Positions 1 through 6,852 are shown, counted from the stretch's first letter. The stretch is DNA of 22,771 nt from an uncultured Dorea sp. (GCA_910587575.1 CAJULU010000005.1:1-22771); one strand, 5' to 3'. Notes: generated by a model from the letters alone, not told the origin. Made by a program: numbers and translations.

Positions 1-94
1 ATCAACTGTGCGACTTATTTTAAAGTCCGAACTTCTTTAGTTGTCATACGTGCAAGAATCTCCTTTCTATTTGCACTATTCGCTTTGTTGCAAC

Positions 95-125
95 TTTGAT
101 TACCAGGTAATCAAAAGTAATCAAA
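95..125. repeat. Palindromic TTGATTAC cluster, possible recombinase arm sites
   Basis: A perfect inverted repeat, TTTGATTACC / GGTAATCAAA, has a single base between its arms (95-104 and 106-115). A third copy of the half-site, GTAATCAAA, follows at 117-125. A partial copy (GATTACC) lies at about 241. The cluster sits about 50 bases from a tRNA 3' fragment. Clustered short repeats beside an att core are typical of integrase arm or excisionase sites, but that role is inferred and no integrase is in the window. Confidence 0.4.
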
Positions 126-173
126 CCCAAATCGCTGAACCCCTTGATTTCACTGGCTTTGTGGCACTTTTCT

Positions 174-200
174 CACGGGTTCAAGTCCCGTATGCTCCAC
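174..200 (+). other. tRNA 3'-end fragment, probable attachment site (att)
   Basis: A tRNA-like T arm is visible: stem ACGGG (175-179), loop TTCAAGT (180-186) and stem CCCGT (187-191). A seven-base acceptor strand ATGCTCC (192-198) and discriminator A (199) follow. CCA is not encoded. The matching 5' acceptor strand GGAGCAT, the D arm and the anticodon arm are absent upstream, so this is not a complete tRNA. Such a 3' fragment followed by the tRNA's own terminator is what integration of an island or phage into a tRNA gene leaves at the distal end. On that reading the element lies to the left of position 174 and the host chromosome to the right. The isoacceptor cannot be named safely; a GGAGCAT acceptor would fit some clostridial tRNA-Val genes. 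Confidence 0.65.
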
Positions 201-206
201 TTCTGA

Positions 207-233
207 GTCTTGGGATTTATTTCCAAGACTTTT
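207..233 (+). terminator. Terminator after tRNA fragment
   Basis: A hairpin of GTCTTGG (207-213) and CCAAGAC (223-229) is followed by TTTT (230-233). It lies eight bases after the tRNA 3' fragment and is probably the original terminator of the split tRNA. Confidence 0.55.
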
Positions 234-285
234 GATTCGATGATTACCAAATAGTAAGAAGTTGATAGAAAGCAGGTGAGATTTA

Positions 286-477
286 ATGCCAAATGGTCTT
301 GAGATTGTGAAAGCTGCTATTGATGACTTCAAAAAGATTCAGAAGTATATGTTATTGGCGAAAGAGGAGAACGCTGTAAAAACCTATGCTGAATTAAAGA
401 GAGAATATCTGGCACTTAAAGCAATCCTTCAGACTGCCGGTGTTAATCTGACAGATATTGACGAGATAAAAGAGTAA
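286..477 (+). CDS. Small helical protein of unknown function, copy 1
   Basis: This gene encodes a 63-residue protein that I do not recognise. It is preceded by a GCAGGTGAG ribosome site. The sequence is charged and looks helical throughout, with no cysteines, no signal peptide and no membrane segment. The N-terminal part runs LEIVKAAIDDF, a K/E-rich centre follows, and the C-terminal part is AGVNLTDIDEIKE. It is about 65 percent identical (41 of 63 positions by eye) and equal in length to the product of the next gene, only 19 bases downstream, so the pair arose by tandem duplication. Conservation across the whole length, including AGVNL and the terminal IKE, argues that both are real proteins. 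The pair lies directly beside a tRNA-fragment att site, a usual place for accessory genes. No function is assigned. Confidence 0.75.
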   Translation: MPNGLEIVKAAIDDFKKIQKYMLLAKEENAVKTYAELKREYLALKAILQTAGVNLTDIDEIKE

Positions 478-496
478 ATGAAAAGGTGGTGGGCAT

Positions 497-688
497 ATGC
501 CAATTAACCTTGAAATTGTTAAAACTGCTATTGATGATTTTGCAAAAGTGCAAAGACGTATGATATTAGCAAAAAAGGAAAACGCACCAGAAACATATGC
601 TGATTTGAAAGAGGAGTATATCTCTCTGAAAGCATTGCTTAATATCGCCGGCGTAAATCTTAATGAACTGGATAAAATCAAAGAGTAA
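497..688 (+). CDS. Small helical protein of unknown function, copy 2
   Basis: This is the tandem paralogue of the preceding gene, also 63 residues, with a strong AAAGGTGG ribosome site. Shared blocks are LEIVK, AIDDF, LAK.ENA, TYA.LK.EY, LKA.L, AGVNL and IKE. Differences are concentrated on presumed helix surfaces (for example KKIQKY against AKVQRR), which fits divergence under selection rather than decay. It is probably co-transcribed with copy 1, and a terminator follows 32 bases after its stop. The two helices with a short loop could pair as a homo- or heterodimer, but that is only an inference from composition. The function is unknown. Confidence 0.75.
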   Translation: MPINLEIVKTAIDDFAKVQRRMILAKKENAPETYADLKEEYISLKALLNIAGVNLNELDKIKE

Positions 689-717
689 CAAGTGAATACC
701 TGTATGTTCTAGTTTGC

Positions 718-756
718 AAGGCATAGCCAGATTTTGATATTATGGCTATGCTTTTT
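718..756 (+). terminator. Rho-independent terminator of the small-protein pair
   Basis: A perfect nine-base stem, GCATAGCCA (721-729) and TGGCTATGC (743-751), is followed by TTTTT. It is a strong intrinsic terminator. Confidence 0.85.
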
Positions 757-771
757 AATTTTTCTCTATAT

Positions 772-800
772 TTGAAATTATCTTGAGCAGAGACTATAAG
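772..800 (+). promoter_or_regulatory. Promoter of the orphan binding-protein gene
   Basis: There is a -35 box TTGAAA (772-777), a 17-base spacer and a -10 box TATAAG (795-800). Transcription would start near 807 and leave a leader of about 120 bases before the ATG at 927. Confidence 0.6.
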
Positions 801-806
801 AGGGCA

Positions 807-920
807 ATTACTGGGAAAAAAGCATTAAATGGCTTCTTCGGAGGCGGAAGATTCAAAGACTGAATGCTTCACACAATCATCCTCTCCGAATATACTATAC
901 CATTAGGAATTTAAAGGAGG
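807..920 (+). other. Structured 5' leader, no known riboswitch recognised
   Basis: The leader can form long-range pairs. AGCATT (about 822) can pair with AATGCT (about 863). TTCGGAGG (about 837) can pair with CCTCTCCGAA (about 891), leaving a two-base bulge. I looked for TPP, guanidine and T-box signatures and found none. The pairing is only a by-eye proposal, and the leader may be unstructured in the cell. Confidence 0.3.
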
Positions 921-926
921 ATATGT

Positions 927-2012
927 ATGAAAAAGCGTTTACTTGCCGCCGCCCTCGTGATTGCTCTTGCAATCACAACTCTGCTGGCATGCTCATCCAA
1001 AGAAAAAGATTCGGAAACTTCCACACCAAAAACCGAAACCAAAGACACGAAAGATACAGAAACTACAGAAACTACAGAAAAAGAAGAAACACTTCCAGAA
1101 TCCACAAAGGTCATTCTGAACGAAGTCGCACATTCCATCTTCTATGCTCCGATGTATGTCGCAATCGAAGAAGGATACTTTGAAGACGAGGGAATCGAAC
1201 TCGATCTGATCACTGGTTTTGGCGCCGACAAGACAATGACCGCCGTAATTTCCGGAAGCGCCGACATTGGTTTCATGGGTTCAGAAGCCTCCATCTATAC
1301 TTATAACGAAGGCGCCAACGATTATGTGGTGAACTTCGCACAACTGACCCAGCGTGCCGGGAACTTCCTGGTAGCACGGGAAGAAATGCCAGATTTCACA
1401 TGGGACGCACTCAAGGGAACAAACGTTCTCGGCGGAAGAAAAGGCGGGATGCCTGAAATGGTATTCGAATATATTCTGAAACAGAACGGTATCGACCCAG
1501 CCAAGGATGTGAACATCGATCAGAGCATCGACTTCGGCTCCACCGCCGCCGCATTTGCGGAAAACCAGGGGGACTTCACGGTTGAATTCGAACCAGGCGC
1601 AACCACCCTTGAAAAAGAAGGCAAAGGCTACGTCGTAGCCTCCCTCGGAACCGACAGCGGCTATGTCCCATACACCGCTTTCTCCGCAAAGAAAAGCTAT
1701 ATGGAAGACCACCCGGAAGTCATCCAGGGATTCACCAACGCACTGCAGAAAGGCATGGACTACGTGCAGTCCCATACGCCGGAAGAGATTGCAGCCATCA
1801 TCGCTCCTCAGTTCAAAGAGACAGACCAGGATACCATCACCACCATCGTCACACGCTACTATGACCAGGATACCTGGAAAGAAAACCTGATTTTTGAAGA
1901 AGAGAACTTCAATCTCCTGCAGGATATCCTTGAGGAAGCCGGAGAACTTACCGAACGCGCTCCCTACAAAGATCTTGTAACAACCGAATTCGCAGAAAAA
2001 GCAGCAAAATAA
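927..2012 (+). CDS. ABC transporter substrate-binding lipoprotein, NMT1/SsuA-like
   Basis: This is a 361-residue solute-binding protein. The N-terminus has a lipoprotein signal, with positive residues, a hydrophobic stretch and the lipobox LLAC (Cys22), so the mature protein should be anchored outside the membrane. A Thr/Glu/Lys-rich linker (about residues 25-58) precedes the binding domain. The segments FYAPMYVAIEEGYFEDEGI and SGSADIGFMGSEA are typical of the NMT1/SsuA/TauA fold, whose members bind thiamine precursors, sulfonates, nitrate or similar small molecules. The substrate cannot be read from the sequence. The start is fixed by AAAGGAGG six bases before ATG 927. No permease or ATPase gene follows: the next gene is convergent and the upstream genes are unrelated. 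It is therefore an orphan that must work with a transporter encoded elsewhere or act as a sensor. Confidence 0.85.
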   Translation: MKKRLLAAALVIALAITTLLACSSKEKDSETSTPKTETKDTKDTETTETTEKEETLPESTKVILNEVAHSIFYAPMYVAIEEGYFEDEGIELDLITGFGADKTMTAVISGSADIGFMGSEASIYTYNEGANDYVVNFAQLTQRAGNFLVAREEMPDFTWDALKGTNVLGGRKGGMPEMVFEYILKQNGIDPAKDVNIDQSIDFGSTAAAFAENQGDFTVEFEPGATTLEKEGKGYVVASLGTDSGYVPYTAFSAKKSYMEDHPEVIQGFTNALQKGMDYVQSHTPEEIAAIIAPQFKETDQDTITTIVTRYYDQDTWKENLIFEEENFNLLQDILEEAGELTERAPYKDLVTTEFAEKAAK

Positions 2013-2035
2013 CAGACATCACAGATCACGCAGAA

Positions 2036-2092
2036 GAAAAGCAGAAGACAGGCAGATTGCGCAGATATGATTGCCTGTCTCCTGCTTCTTCT
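2036..2092. terminator. Bidirectional terminator between convergent genes
   Basis: A stem of AGACAGGCA (2046-2054) and TGCCTGTCT (2072-2080) is extended by AGCAG/CTGCT across a one-base mismatch. Pyrimidine-rich runs leave on both sides. It separates the binding-protein gene from the convergent acyl-CoA ligase gene. Confidence 0.6.
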
Positions 2093-2157
2093 GCTTCCCC
2101 TGCCTTCAGAAGCTGCACTTTTTATCCATACGGCTTTTGCTTTTGCTATTGCTATTC

Positions 2158-3792
2158 CTATCTCCGGTTCTGCTCCTCCACCAGATGGGCAGCCCCGTAC
2201 ATCTCTCTCAGTCTCGGCTTCTCAATCTTCCCGGTCGCATTACGGGGCACGTCCGCAAAAATAATCTTTCTGGGCCTCTTATACCTTGGCAGCTTCTTAC
2301 AGAATGTATCAATCTCATCCTCCGTACAGATTACCCCCGGTTTCAAGGATATAATTGCCGCCGCAATCTCTCCAAGCCTCTGATCCGGCAGACCAATCAC
2401 CGCAACATCCAGGACTGCGTCATTCGTCCGCAGGAAATCCTCAATCTGCACCGGATAGATATTTTCACCGCCGCTGATAATGACATCCTTCTTCCGGTCC
2501 ACCAGAAAGATAAATCCGTCTTCATCTTCCATGGCCATATCTCCGGTATAAAGCCAGCCGTCATGCAGAACCTCTTCCGTCGCTTTCCTGTCATTATAAT
2601 ACTCTACCATGACTCCAGGCCCTTTCACTGCAAGTTCCCCGGTTTCTCCCTGATTGACCGGGTTCCCCTGGTCATCAATAATCTTCGTCTTCCAGCCATA
2701 TCCCGCCTTGCCGATAGCGCCTACCTTGTGGATATTATCCACGCCCAGATGAACGCACCCCGGCCCGATGGATTCACTCAGTCCATAATTGGTATCATAC
2801 TGATGCCCCGGGAAATATTCCTTCCAGTGCTTAATCAGACTGGGGGGAACCGGCTGTGCGCCGATATGCATGAGACGCCACTGGTCAAGCTGGTACATCT
2901 CCAGCCTGATCTTTCCACTGTCCAGAGCAAGCAGCAGATCCTGCGCCCACGGAACCAGGAGCCACACAATGGTACACTTCTCCTCCGACACGGCCCGAAG
3001 AATGAACTCCGGATTTGTCCCCTTCAGAAGCACGGCCTTCCCTCCAGTCAGAAAGCTTCCGAACCAGTGCATCTTCGCCCCCGTATGGTACAGAGGCGGA
3101 ATACACAGGAACACGTCGTCCTTCGTCTGTCCATGATGATTCTGTTCCACTTTGGCAGAATGCATCAAGGCCTCGTGGGTATGTAAGATTGCTTTCGGGA
3201 ATCCCGTCGTTCCCGATGAAAAATAGATTGCCGCATAATCATCATCATTAATATCAATTCTTGGAGACTGGCTGGAACAGTTGGCGGAATGCATCGTATA
3301 ATCCTCTGCAAAACCCGGACAGCCATCCCCCACATAGTAAAGAAGCCTGTGCCTGCTGATCTGATCCGCAATCTCCTCCACACGCCCGATAAATTCCGGC
3401 CCGAACACCAGCACGTCCACTTCCGCCAGTTCCACGCAATACTGAATCTCCTCCGCAGAATAACGGAAATTCAGCGGAACAGCCAGTGCTCCCGTCTTCA
3501 GAATTCCAAAATATATCGGCAGCCATTCCAGACAGTTCATCAGCAGAATGGCCACTTTGTCTCCCTTTTTAATTCCCCGCTCCAGCAGAAGATTCGCAAA
3601 ACGGTTTGATTTCTCATTAAAGACATTCCAGGTAATCTCCCGCCTGTAATAAGAAGCACGCACCGGCTCAATCAGTTCATACTCCTTCCATGTCACACGT
3701 CTTGTCTCCGGCATCTCCGGATTAATCTCCACCAGACATACGTCATCGCCGTACAGCCGGCAGTTTTTCTCTAAAATATCTGTTATCGGCAT
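2158..3792 (-). CDS. AMP-forming acyl-CoA ligase (FadD-like)
   Basis: This is a 544-residue member of the ANL (acyl-AMP forming) family. It should activate a carboxylic acid with ATP and then transfer it to CoA, in the cytoplasm. The core motifs are all present: the P-loop SSGTTGFPK (192-200), NYGLSE (335-340), GWLYTGD (412-418), DRKKDVIISGGENIYP (432-447) and the C-terminal catalytic lysine in NATGKIEK (Lys522). The length is normal. The start is supported by AAGGAG upstream of ATG 3792. The acid is not identifiable: medium- or long-chain fatty acid, aryl acid or carnitine-like substrates are all possible. The gene stands alone with its own promoter. An AraC-type regulator gene lies upstream in the same direction, 127 bases away, and might control it. 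It is unlike the bile-acid ligase BaiB as I recall that sequence. Confidence 0.88.
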   Translation of the reverse strand: MPITDILEKNCRLYGDDVCLVEINPEMPETRRVTWKEYELIEPVRASYYRREITWNVFNEKSNRFANLLLERGIKKGDKVAILLMNCLEWLPIYFGILKTGALAVPLNFRYSAEEIQYCVELAEVDVLVFGPEFIGRVEEIADQISRHRLLYYVGDGCPGFAEDYTMHSANCSSQSPRIDINDDDYAAIYFSSGTTGFPKAILHTHEALMHSAKVEQNHHGQTKDDVFLCIPPLYHTGAKMHWFGSFLTGGKAVLLKGTNPEFILRAVSEEKCTIVWLLVPWAQDLLLALDSGKIRLEMYQLDQWRLMHIGAQPVPPSLIKHWKEYFPGHQYDTNYGLSESIGPGCVHLGVDNIHKVGAIGKAGYGWKTKIIDDQGNPVNQGETGELAVKGPGVMVEYYNDRKATEEVLHDGWLYTGDMAMEDEDGFIFLVDRKKDVIISGGENIYPVQIEDFLRTNDAVLDVAVIGLPDQRLGEIAAAIISLKPGVICTEDEIDTFCKKLPRYKRPRKIIFADVPRNATGKIEKPRLREMYGAAHLVEEQNRR

Positions 3793-3831
3793 TGAAAAAA
3801 TCTCCTTTCCTACTCAACCAGGACAGCCTGC

Positions 3832-3857
3832 ACTTTAGCGCTTTTAACCACTAAAGT
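3832..3857. promoter_or_regulatory. Inverted repeat at the acyl-CoA ligase start site, likely operator
   Basis: ACTTTAG (3832-3838) and CTAAAGT (3851-3857) form a seven-base inverted repeat with 12 bases between, extended inward by near-matches. It covers the predicted transcription start of the main promoter, a repressor-type position. The protein that binds it is unknown. Confidence 0.45.
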
Positions 3858-3859
3858 CA

Positions 3860-3888
3860 ATAATACCCAATTTCCTGTGAAATGTCAA
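3860..3888 (-). promoter_or_regulatory. Promoter of the acyl-CoA ligase gene
   Basis: On the minus strand there is TTGACA (3888-3883), a 17-base spacer and TATTAT (3865-3860), close to the consensus. A second possible promoter just downstream uses TTGACT (3860-3855), a 17-base spacer and TAAAGT (3837-3832). Confidence 0.7.
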
Positions 3889-3919
3889 TGCCTGATATGC
3901 AAGAAATCCTGCCCGTCAC

Positions 3920-4729
3920 TTATCGCCCGGCCCGGTTCTTCTGCCTGTACTCCCGGGGCGACATCCCATATACACCTTTAAAAGCCCGGGAAAAATGCAG
4001 CAGGTTCGGATAACCCACGGATGCTCCCACGTCGCCGATCGGCGCCTTCCCCTCCGTCAGTTCCGCAGCAGCCCTCTCCATGCGGAAACTGATCAGAAAT
4101 CTCTGGGGAGACTGCCCTGTAATAGATTTAAACACCTTGCCAAAATAACTCCGGTCAAGCCAGCACTGCTTTGCCAGCTCTTCCACCGATATGTGGCGGT
4201 AATAATTCTGCTTGATGTACTGAATCGCTCCCTCCACATACTCCTCACTGCTCCGTCCCTCAGCCGCCGGTCTCCGAAACCTGGACGTCCGTATCAGACA
4301 GTCCACGAAAATATACAGATACCCTCTGGCCCGCAAAGGGCACTCTTCTTCACTCTTTACCAATTCTATCATACTCTCGAGAAGTTCGTCTCCCTGCCCC
4401 GGATTCTCTGGCAGATACACCGGCTGATCCGCACACAGACCAGACATCCTCGCATATTCCTCTGCCCGGAGACCTCCGAATTCAACCCATACATAATCCC
4501 ATTTCCCATCCGGGATTATCTCGCACCGGTCTGCTTCTTCCGGTCCGATCAGGAATCCCATCCGGTCTGACAATGTATGGAAGCAGGCCGCTTCCTTCTC
4601 TCTTTCCATTCGCAAAACTCCACTGCCTGAAATGATGTAACAAAAAAGATAATGACCGCCAGATTCATACTGCTTTATCTGTAGCGGACACTGTTTTTCA
4701 TACCCGCATCGATAGATCGATAAATCCAT
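3920..4729 (-). CDS. AraC-family transcriptional regulator 1
   Basis: This 269-residue regulator has an N-terminal cupin-like ligand domain (about residues 1-130; note VWVEFGGLRAEE). A C-terminal pair of helix-turn-helix motifs follows (about 170-265; DRSYFGKVFK and SVGYPNLLHFSRAFKGVYG, ending SPREYRQKN). It is a close paralogue of AraC regulator 2. The alignment MDLSIYRCGYEK/MDLTIYQYGYEK supports the ATG at 4729. An in-frame GTG at 4741 would add four residues but is too close to AAGGAG (4746-4741). The promoter is flanked by two identical palindromes that look like LacI-type operators, so the neighbouring LacI-type protein probably represses this gene. The target may be the acyl-CoA ligase gene downstream or the sugar operon. 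The ligand is unknown but likely a sugar, by analogy with MsmR/RafR. Confidence 0.88.
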   Translation of the reverse strand: MDLSIYRCGYEKQCPLQIKQYESGGHYLFCYIISGSGVLRMEREKEAACFHTLSDRMGFLIGPEEADRCEIIPDGKWDYVWVEFGGLRAEEYARMSGLCADQPVYLPENPGQGDELLESMIELVKSEEECPLRARGYLYIFVDCLIRTSRFRRPAAEGRSSEEYVEGAIQYIKQNYYRHISVEELAKQCWLDRSYFGKVFKSITGQSPQRFLISFRMERAAAELTEGKAPIGDVGASVGYPNLLHFSRAFKGVYGMSPREYRQKNRAGR

Positions 4730-4758
4730 AAAGCTTCCCACTCCTTAATTTGTATTAG

Positions 4759-4772
4759 GTTTTGCGCAAAAC
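4759..4772. promoter_or_regulatory. LacI-type operator, downstream copy
   Basis: GTTTTGCGCAAAAC is a perfect 14-base palindrome with a central CG, the usual form of LacI-family operators. It lies about 8-21 bases downstream of the predicted start of AraC regulator 1. Confidence 0.7.
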
Positions 4773-4786
4773 TATCATTTGAAAGT

Positions 4787-4816
4787 ATTATAAGCATACA
4801 AAAAGCTGTTTTTCAA
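4787..4816 (-). promoter_or_regulatory. Promoter of AraC regulator 1
   Basis: On the minus strand there is TTGAAA (4816-4811), an 18-base spacer and a perfect TATAAT (4792-4787). The start would be near 4780. Confidence 0.65.
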
Positions 4817-4819
4817 GAG

Positions 4820-4833
4820 GTTTTGCGCAAAAC
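4820..4833. promoter_or_regulatory. LacI-type operator, upstream copy
   Basis: This is a second exact copy of GTTTTGCGCAAAAC, four bases upstream of the -35 box. The centre-to-centre distance to the other copy is 61 bp, about six helical turns, which would suit one tetramer or two dimers closing a loop over the promoter. Confidence 0.7.
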
Positions 4834-4863
4834 GGAATACCGCACAAAAATGGTTGCACTTTT

Positions 4864-5961
4864 TTATTCATTCTGCACAATTATTTTCCGGTTTTCCACA
4901 GAATCACGAACTACCAGCTTCACCGGAAGCCTGTCCGCTATAGAAATCTCACGTCCTCCCTGTATAAATTCAAACAATTTCTTAACAGCACGGCGGGCCT
5001 TTTCCTCCACATCCTGATGTACCGTCGTAAGCCTTGGCCTGCACATCCTTGCGCTCTCAGTGTCGTCAAACCCGGTCACAGATACGTCCTTTGGAACACG
5101 GATCCCCATGTCGTTCAGTCCGGCGATCGCTTCCACCGCATAGTAATCCGATGCAAAGAACAGTGCATCGTACTCTTTGGAGAGCCTGGCAAGATTCTGT
5201 TTATAGAAACGGTTCCTTACGTCCCGGTTCCTGGGTATAATGATATGCTGCATATATTCCCCCAGACGGCCATCCGCTTTGCTGCCGTCCTCTGCCAGAT
5301 CATATTCCTTCCCGGCTCCATAATGCTCAGACAGCCCGGACTTCCGGCACGCCAGACAGACGCCCTTCCAGCGCTCATGATCCACCCCGGTATCGTTATC
5401 CGACAAAAAAGCAATCCGCCTGTGCCCTGACTCCAGCAGATATTCTGCCATAAGATATCCACCGCTTAGGTCATCAAGCCCTACATTGGCAACCCTCTGC
5501 TTCTCATAATATGTATCAATCGACACCATTGGTACCTTGCAGCTTCTCTGCATCTTCTCATTGTCACGGGTGCCGAACCCCAGCGTAATCAGCCCTTCCA
5601 CATTCCATGTGGCCGCAAACTGGATTCCCTCTTCAGGCGTCTCCGTAAAATGCAGAAGCATATAATAATTCCGCCGGTATATTTCCGACTCCATGGAACG
5701 GATCAGTATATTGGTAAATGCATGGCCCTCTCCGTAATGTTTCCATTCATCCGGTTCACCGGCCAGAATCCCGATTACCCGGGAACTGCCGCCAGCCAGC
5801 ATCCTTGCCCCCATACTGGGGATATAATCCATCTCTTCAAGAAGTTTCTCTACCTTCTCCACCGTTTCCTCCGACACCTTCTTATGATTCCCATGGATCA
5901 CATTCGACACGGTCGTAGGGCTCACTTCTGCCTTTCTGGCAATGTCCTTGATGCGTATCAT
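4864..5961 (-). CDS. LacI-family transcriptional repressor
   Basis: This is a 365-residue regulator. An N-terminal helix-turn-helix (IKDIARKAEVSPTTVSNVI, residues 3-22) and a hinge helix (about 48-58, ARMLAGG) are followed by a periplasmic-binding-protein-like effector domain (about 61-345), which includes the typical GFDDTESARMCRPRLTTV segment near the C-terminus. The start at 5961 follows a GAGGTG ribosome site. It lies 36 bases after the stop of AraC regulator 2 in the same direction, so the two may be co-transcribed. Two perfect 14-base palindromes immediately beyond its own 3' end, around the promoter of AraC regulator 1, are the best candidate binding sites. No such site is seen before the sugar operon itself. 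The effector is likely a sugar or sugar phosphate, but this is inferred from the neighbours. Confidence 0.9.
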   Translation of the reverse strand: MIRIKDIARKAEVSPTTVSNVIHGNHKKVSEETVEKVEKLLEEMDYIPSMGARMLAGGSSRVIGILAGEPDEWKHYGEGHAFTNILIRSMESEIYRRNYYMLLHFTETPEEGIQFAATWNVEGLITLGFGTRDNEKMQRSCKVPMVSIDTYYEKQRVANVGLDDLSGGYLMAEYLLESGHRRIAFLSDNDTGVDHERWKGVCLACRKSGLSEHYGAGKEYDLAEDGSKADGRLGEYMQHIIIPRNRDVRNRFYKQNLARLSKEYDALFFASDYYAVEAIAGLNDMGIRVPKDVSVTGFDDTESARMCRPRLTTVHQDVEEKARRAVKKLFEFIQGGREISIADRLPVKLVVRDSVENRKIIVQNE

Positions 5962-5997
5962 AAACTAACACCTCATAAAACTGATAAAACGAAAAAA

Positions 5998-6852
5998 CTA
6001 TCTGTCAATAATCTTATTCTTCTGCCTGTACTCCCTGGGCGACACTCCGTATACCCCTTTAAACGCCCTGGAAAAATGCAGAAGATTGGGATAACCTACC
6101 GACGAACCGATGTCACTGACCGAGTCATCCCCGATAATCAGCGCATCCGCCGCTTTCGTCATCCGGTAACGGATCAGGAATTCCTGGGGCGACTGGCCTA
6201 CCACCTTCTTAAATACCTTGCCGAAATAGCTGCGGTCAAGCTGGCACTTCCTGGCAATATCCTCCACCGTAATGTCCTGATCGTAATTATGTTCGATATA
6301 CACGACTGCCTCCCGGGCATAGAACTCACTGAGCTTTCCTCCCTGCAGCTGCTTCTTGGACGCCGAATATTTGATCAGACAGTCCAGGAACAGATACAGA
6401 TGCCCGATCATCTCCATGTTGGATGCATTCTGGCTTTTGACAATGGTAAGCATCCGGTTCTGCAGGCTTTCCCCATATTCCGGCGAAGCCAGACGGTATA
6501 CCGGCGTCTTATGGGACAATCCAGCAAGTTCCACACACTCCTTTGCCCGCAGTCCTCCGAATTCCACCCACACATACTCCCAGGGCTGGTCATTGTCCGC
6601 AAAGTAGGTATTAATATACCCCGGTTCAATAATGAAGCCATTGCCCGCCTCAATATCATGGTAGACTGCATTTCCCTTCTCGTCATTGGCGTGCAGGCAT
6701 CCCTTCCCCGAAATCACATAATGAAAGAGATAATTATTCCTCACATACGGACCGAACGAGTGCAGGGGTTCACACTTCTCATACCCATATTGGTATATTG
6801 TCAGGTCCATAAACCGCTCATCCTGGAACACCGAAAACAAATGATTCGTCAT
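5998..6852 (-). CDS. AraC-family regulator 2, probable activator of the alpha-galactoside operon (MsmR/RafR-like)
   Basis: This is a 284-residue regulator with a cupin-like N-terminal domain (VWVEFGGLRAKE) and a double helix-turn-helix C-terminal domain (DRSYFGKVFK, SVGYPNLLHFSRAFKGVYG). The frame is open upstream to 6990, but that extension would run through the predicted promoter. ATG 6852 has AGAGAGGAA upstream and is preferred. It is divergent from the binding-protein/permease/alpha-galactosidase operon, the arrangement seen for msmR and rafR, where an AraC-type protein activates raffinose or melibiose genes. Its C-terminal half is nearly identical to that of AraC regulator 1, so the two may bind related DNA sites. 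Confidence 0.88.
   Translation of the reverse strand: MTNHLFSVFQDERFMDLTIYQYGYEKCEPLHSFGPYVRNNYLFHYVISGKGCLHANDEKGNAVYHDIEAGNGFIIEPGYINTYFADNDQPWEYVWVEFGGLRAKECVELAGLSHKTPVYRLASPEYGESLQNRMLTIVKSQNASNMEMIGHLYLFLDCLIKYSASKKQLQGGKLSEFYAREAVVYIEHNYDQDITVEDIARKCQLDRSYFGKVFKKVVGQSPQEFLIRYRMTKAADALIIGDDSVSDIGSSVGYPNLLHFSRAFKGVYGVSPREYRQKNKIIDR

Noticed and set aside
41..332. Open frames on both strands across the tRNA fragment
   Set aside because: They run through the T arm and terminator, have no ribosome site, and the reverse-strand peptide with HTGLEPV is the usual false translation of a tRNA 3' end.
807..926. TPP riboswitch upstream of the NMT1-like gene
   Set aside because: The CTGAGA and ACCTGA core elements of the TPP aptamer are absent.
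2071..3186. A 371-codon plus-strand frame
   Set aside because: It is the antisense of the acyl-CoA ligase gene, whose motifs are complete. The antisense peptide has no domain features.
2158..3792. Bile-acid CoA ligase (BaiB) as identity of the acyl-CoA ligase
   Set aside because: The sequence differs from BaiB as I recall it, and no bai genes are nearby. Only a general acyl-CoA ligase call is supported.
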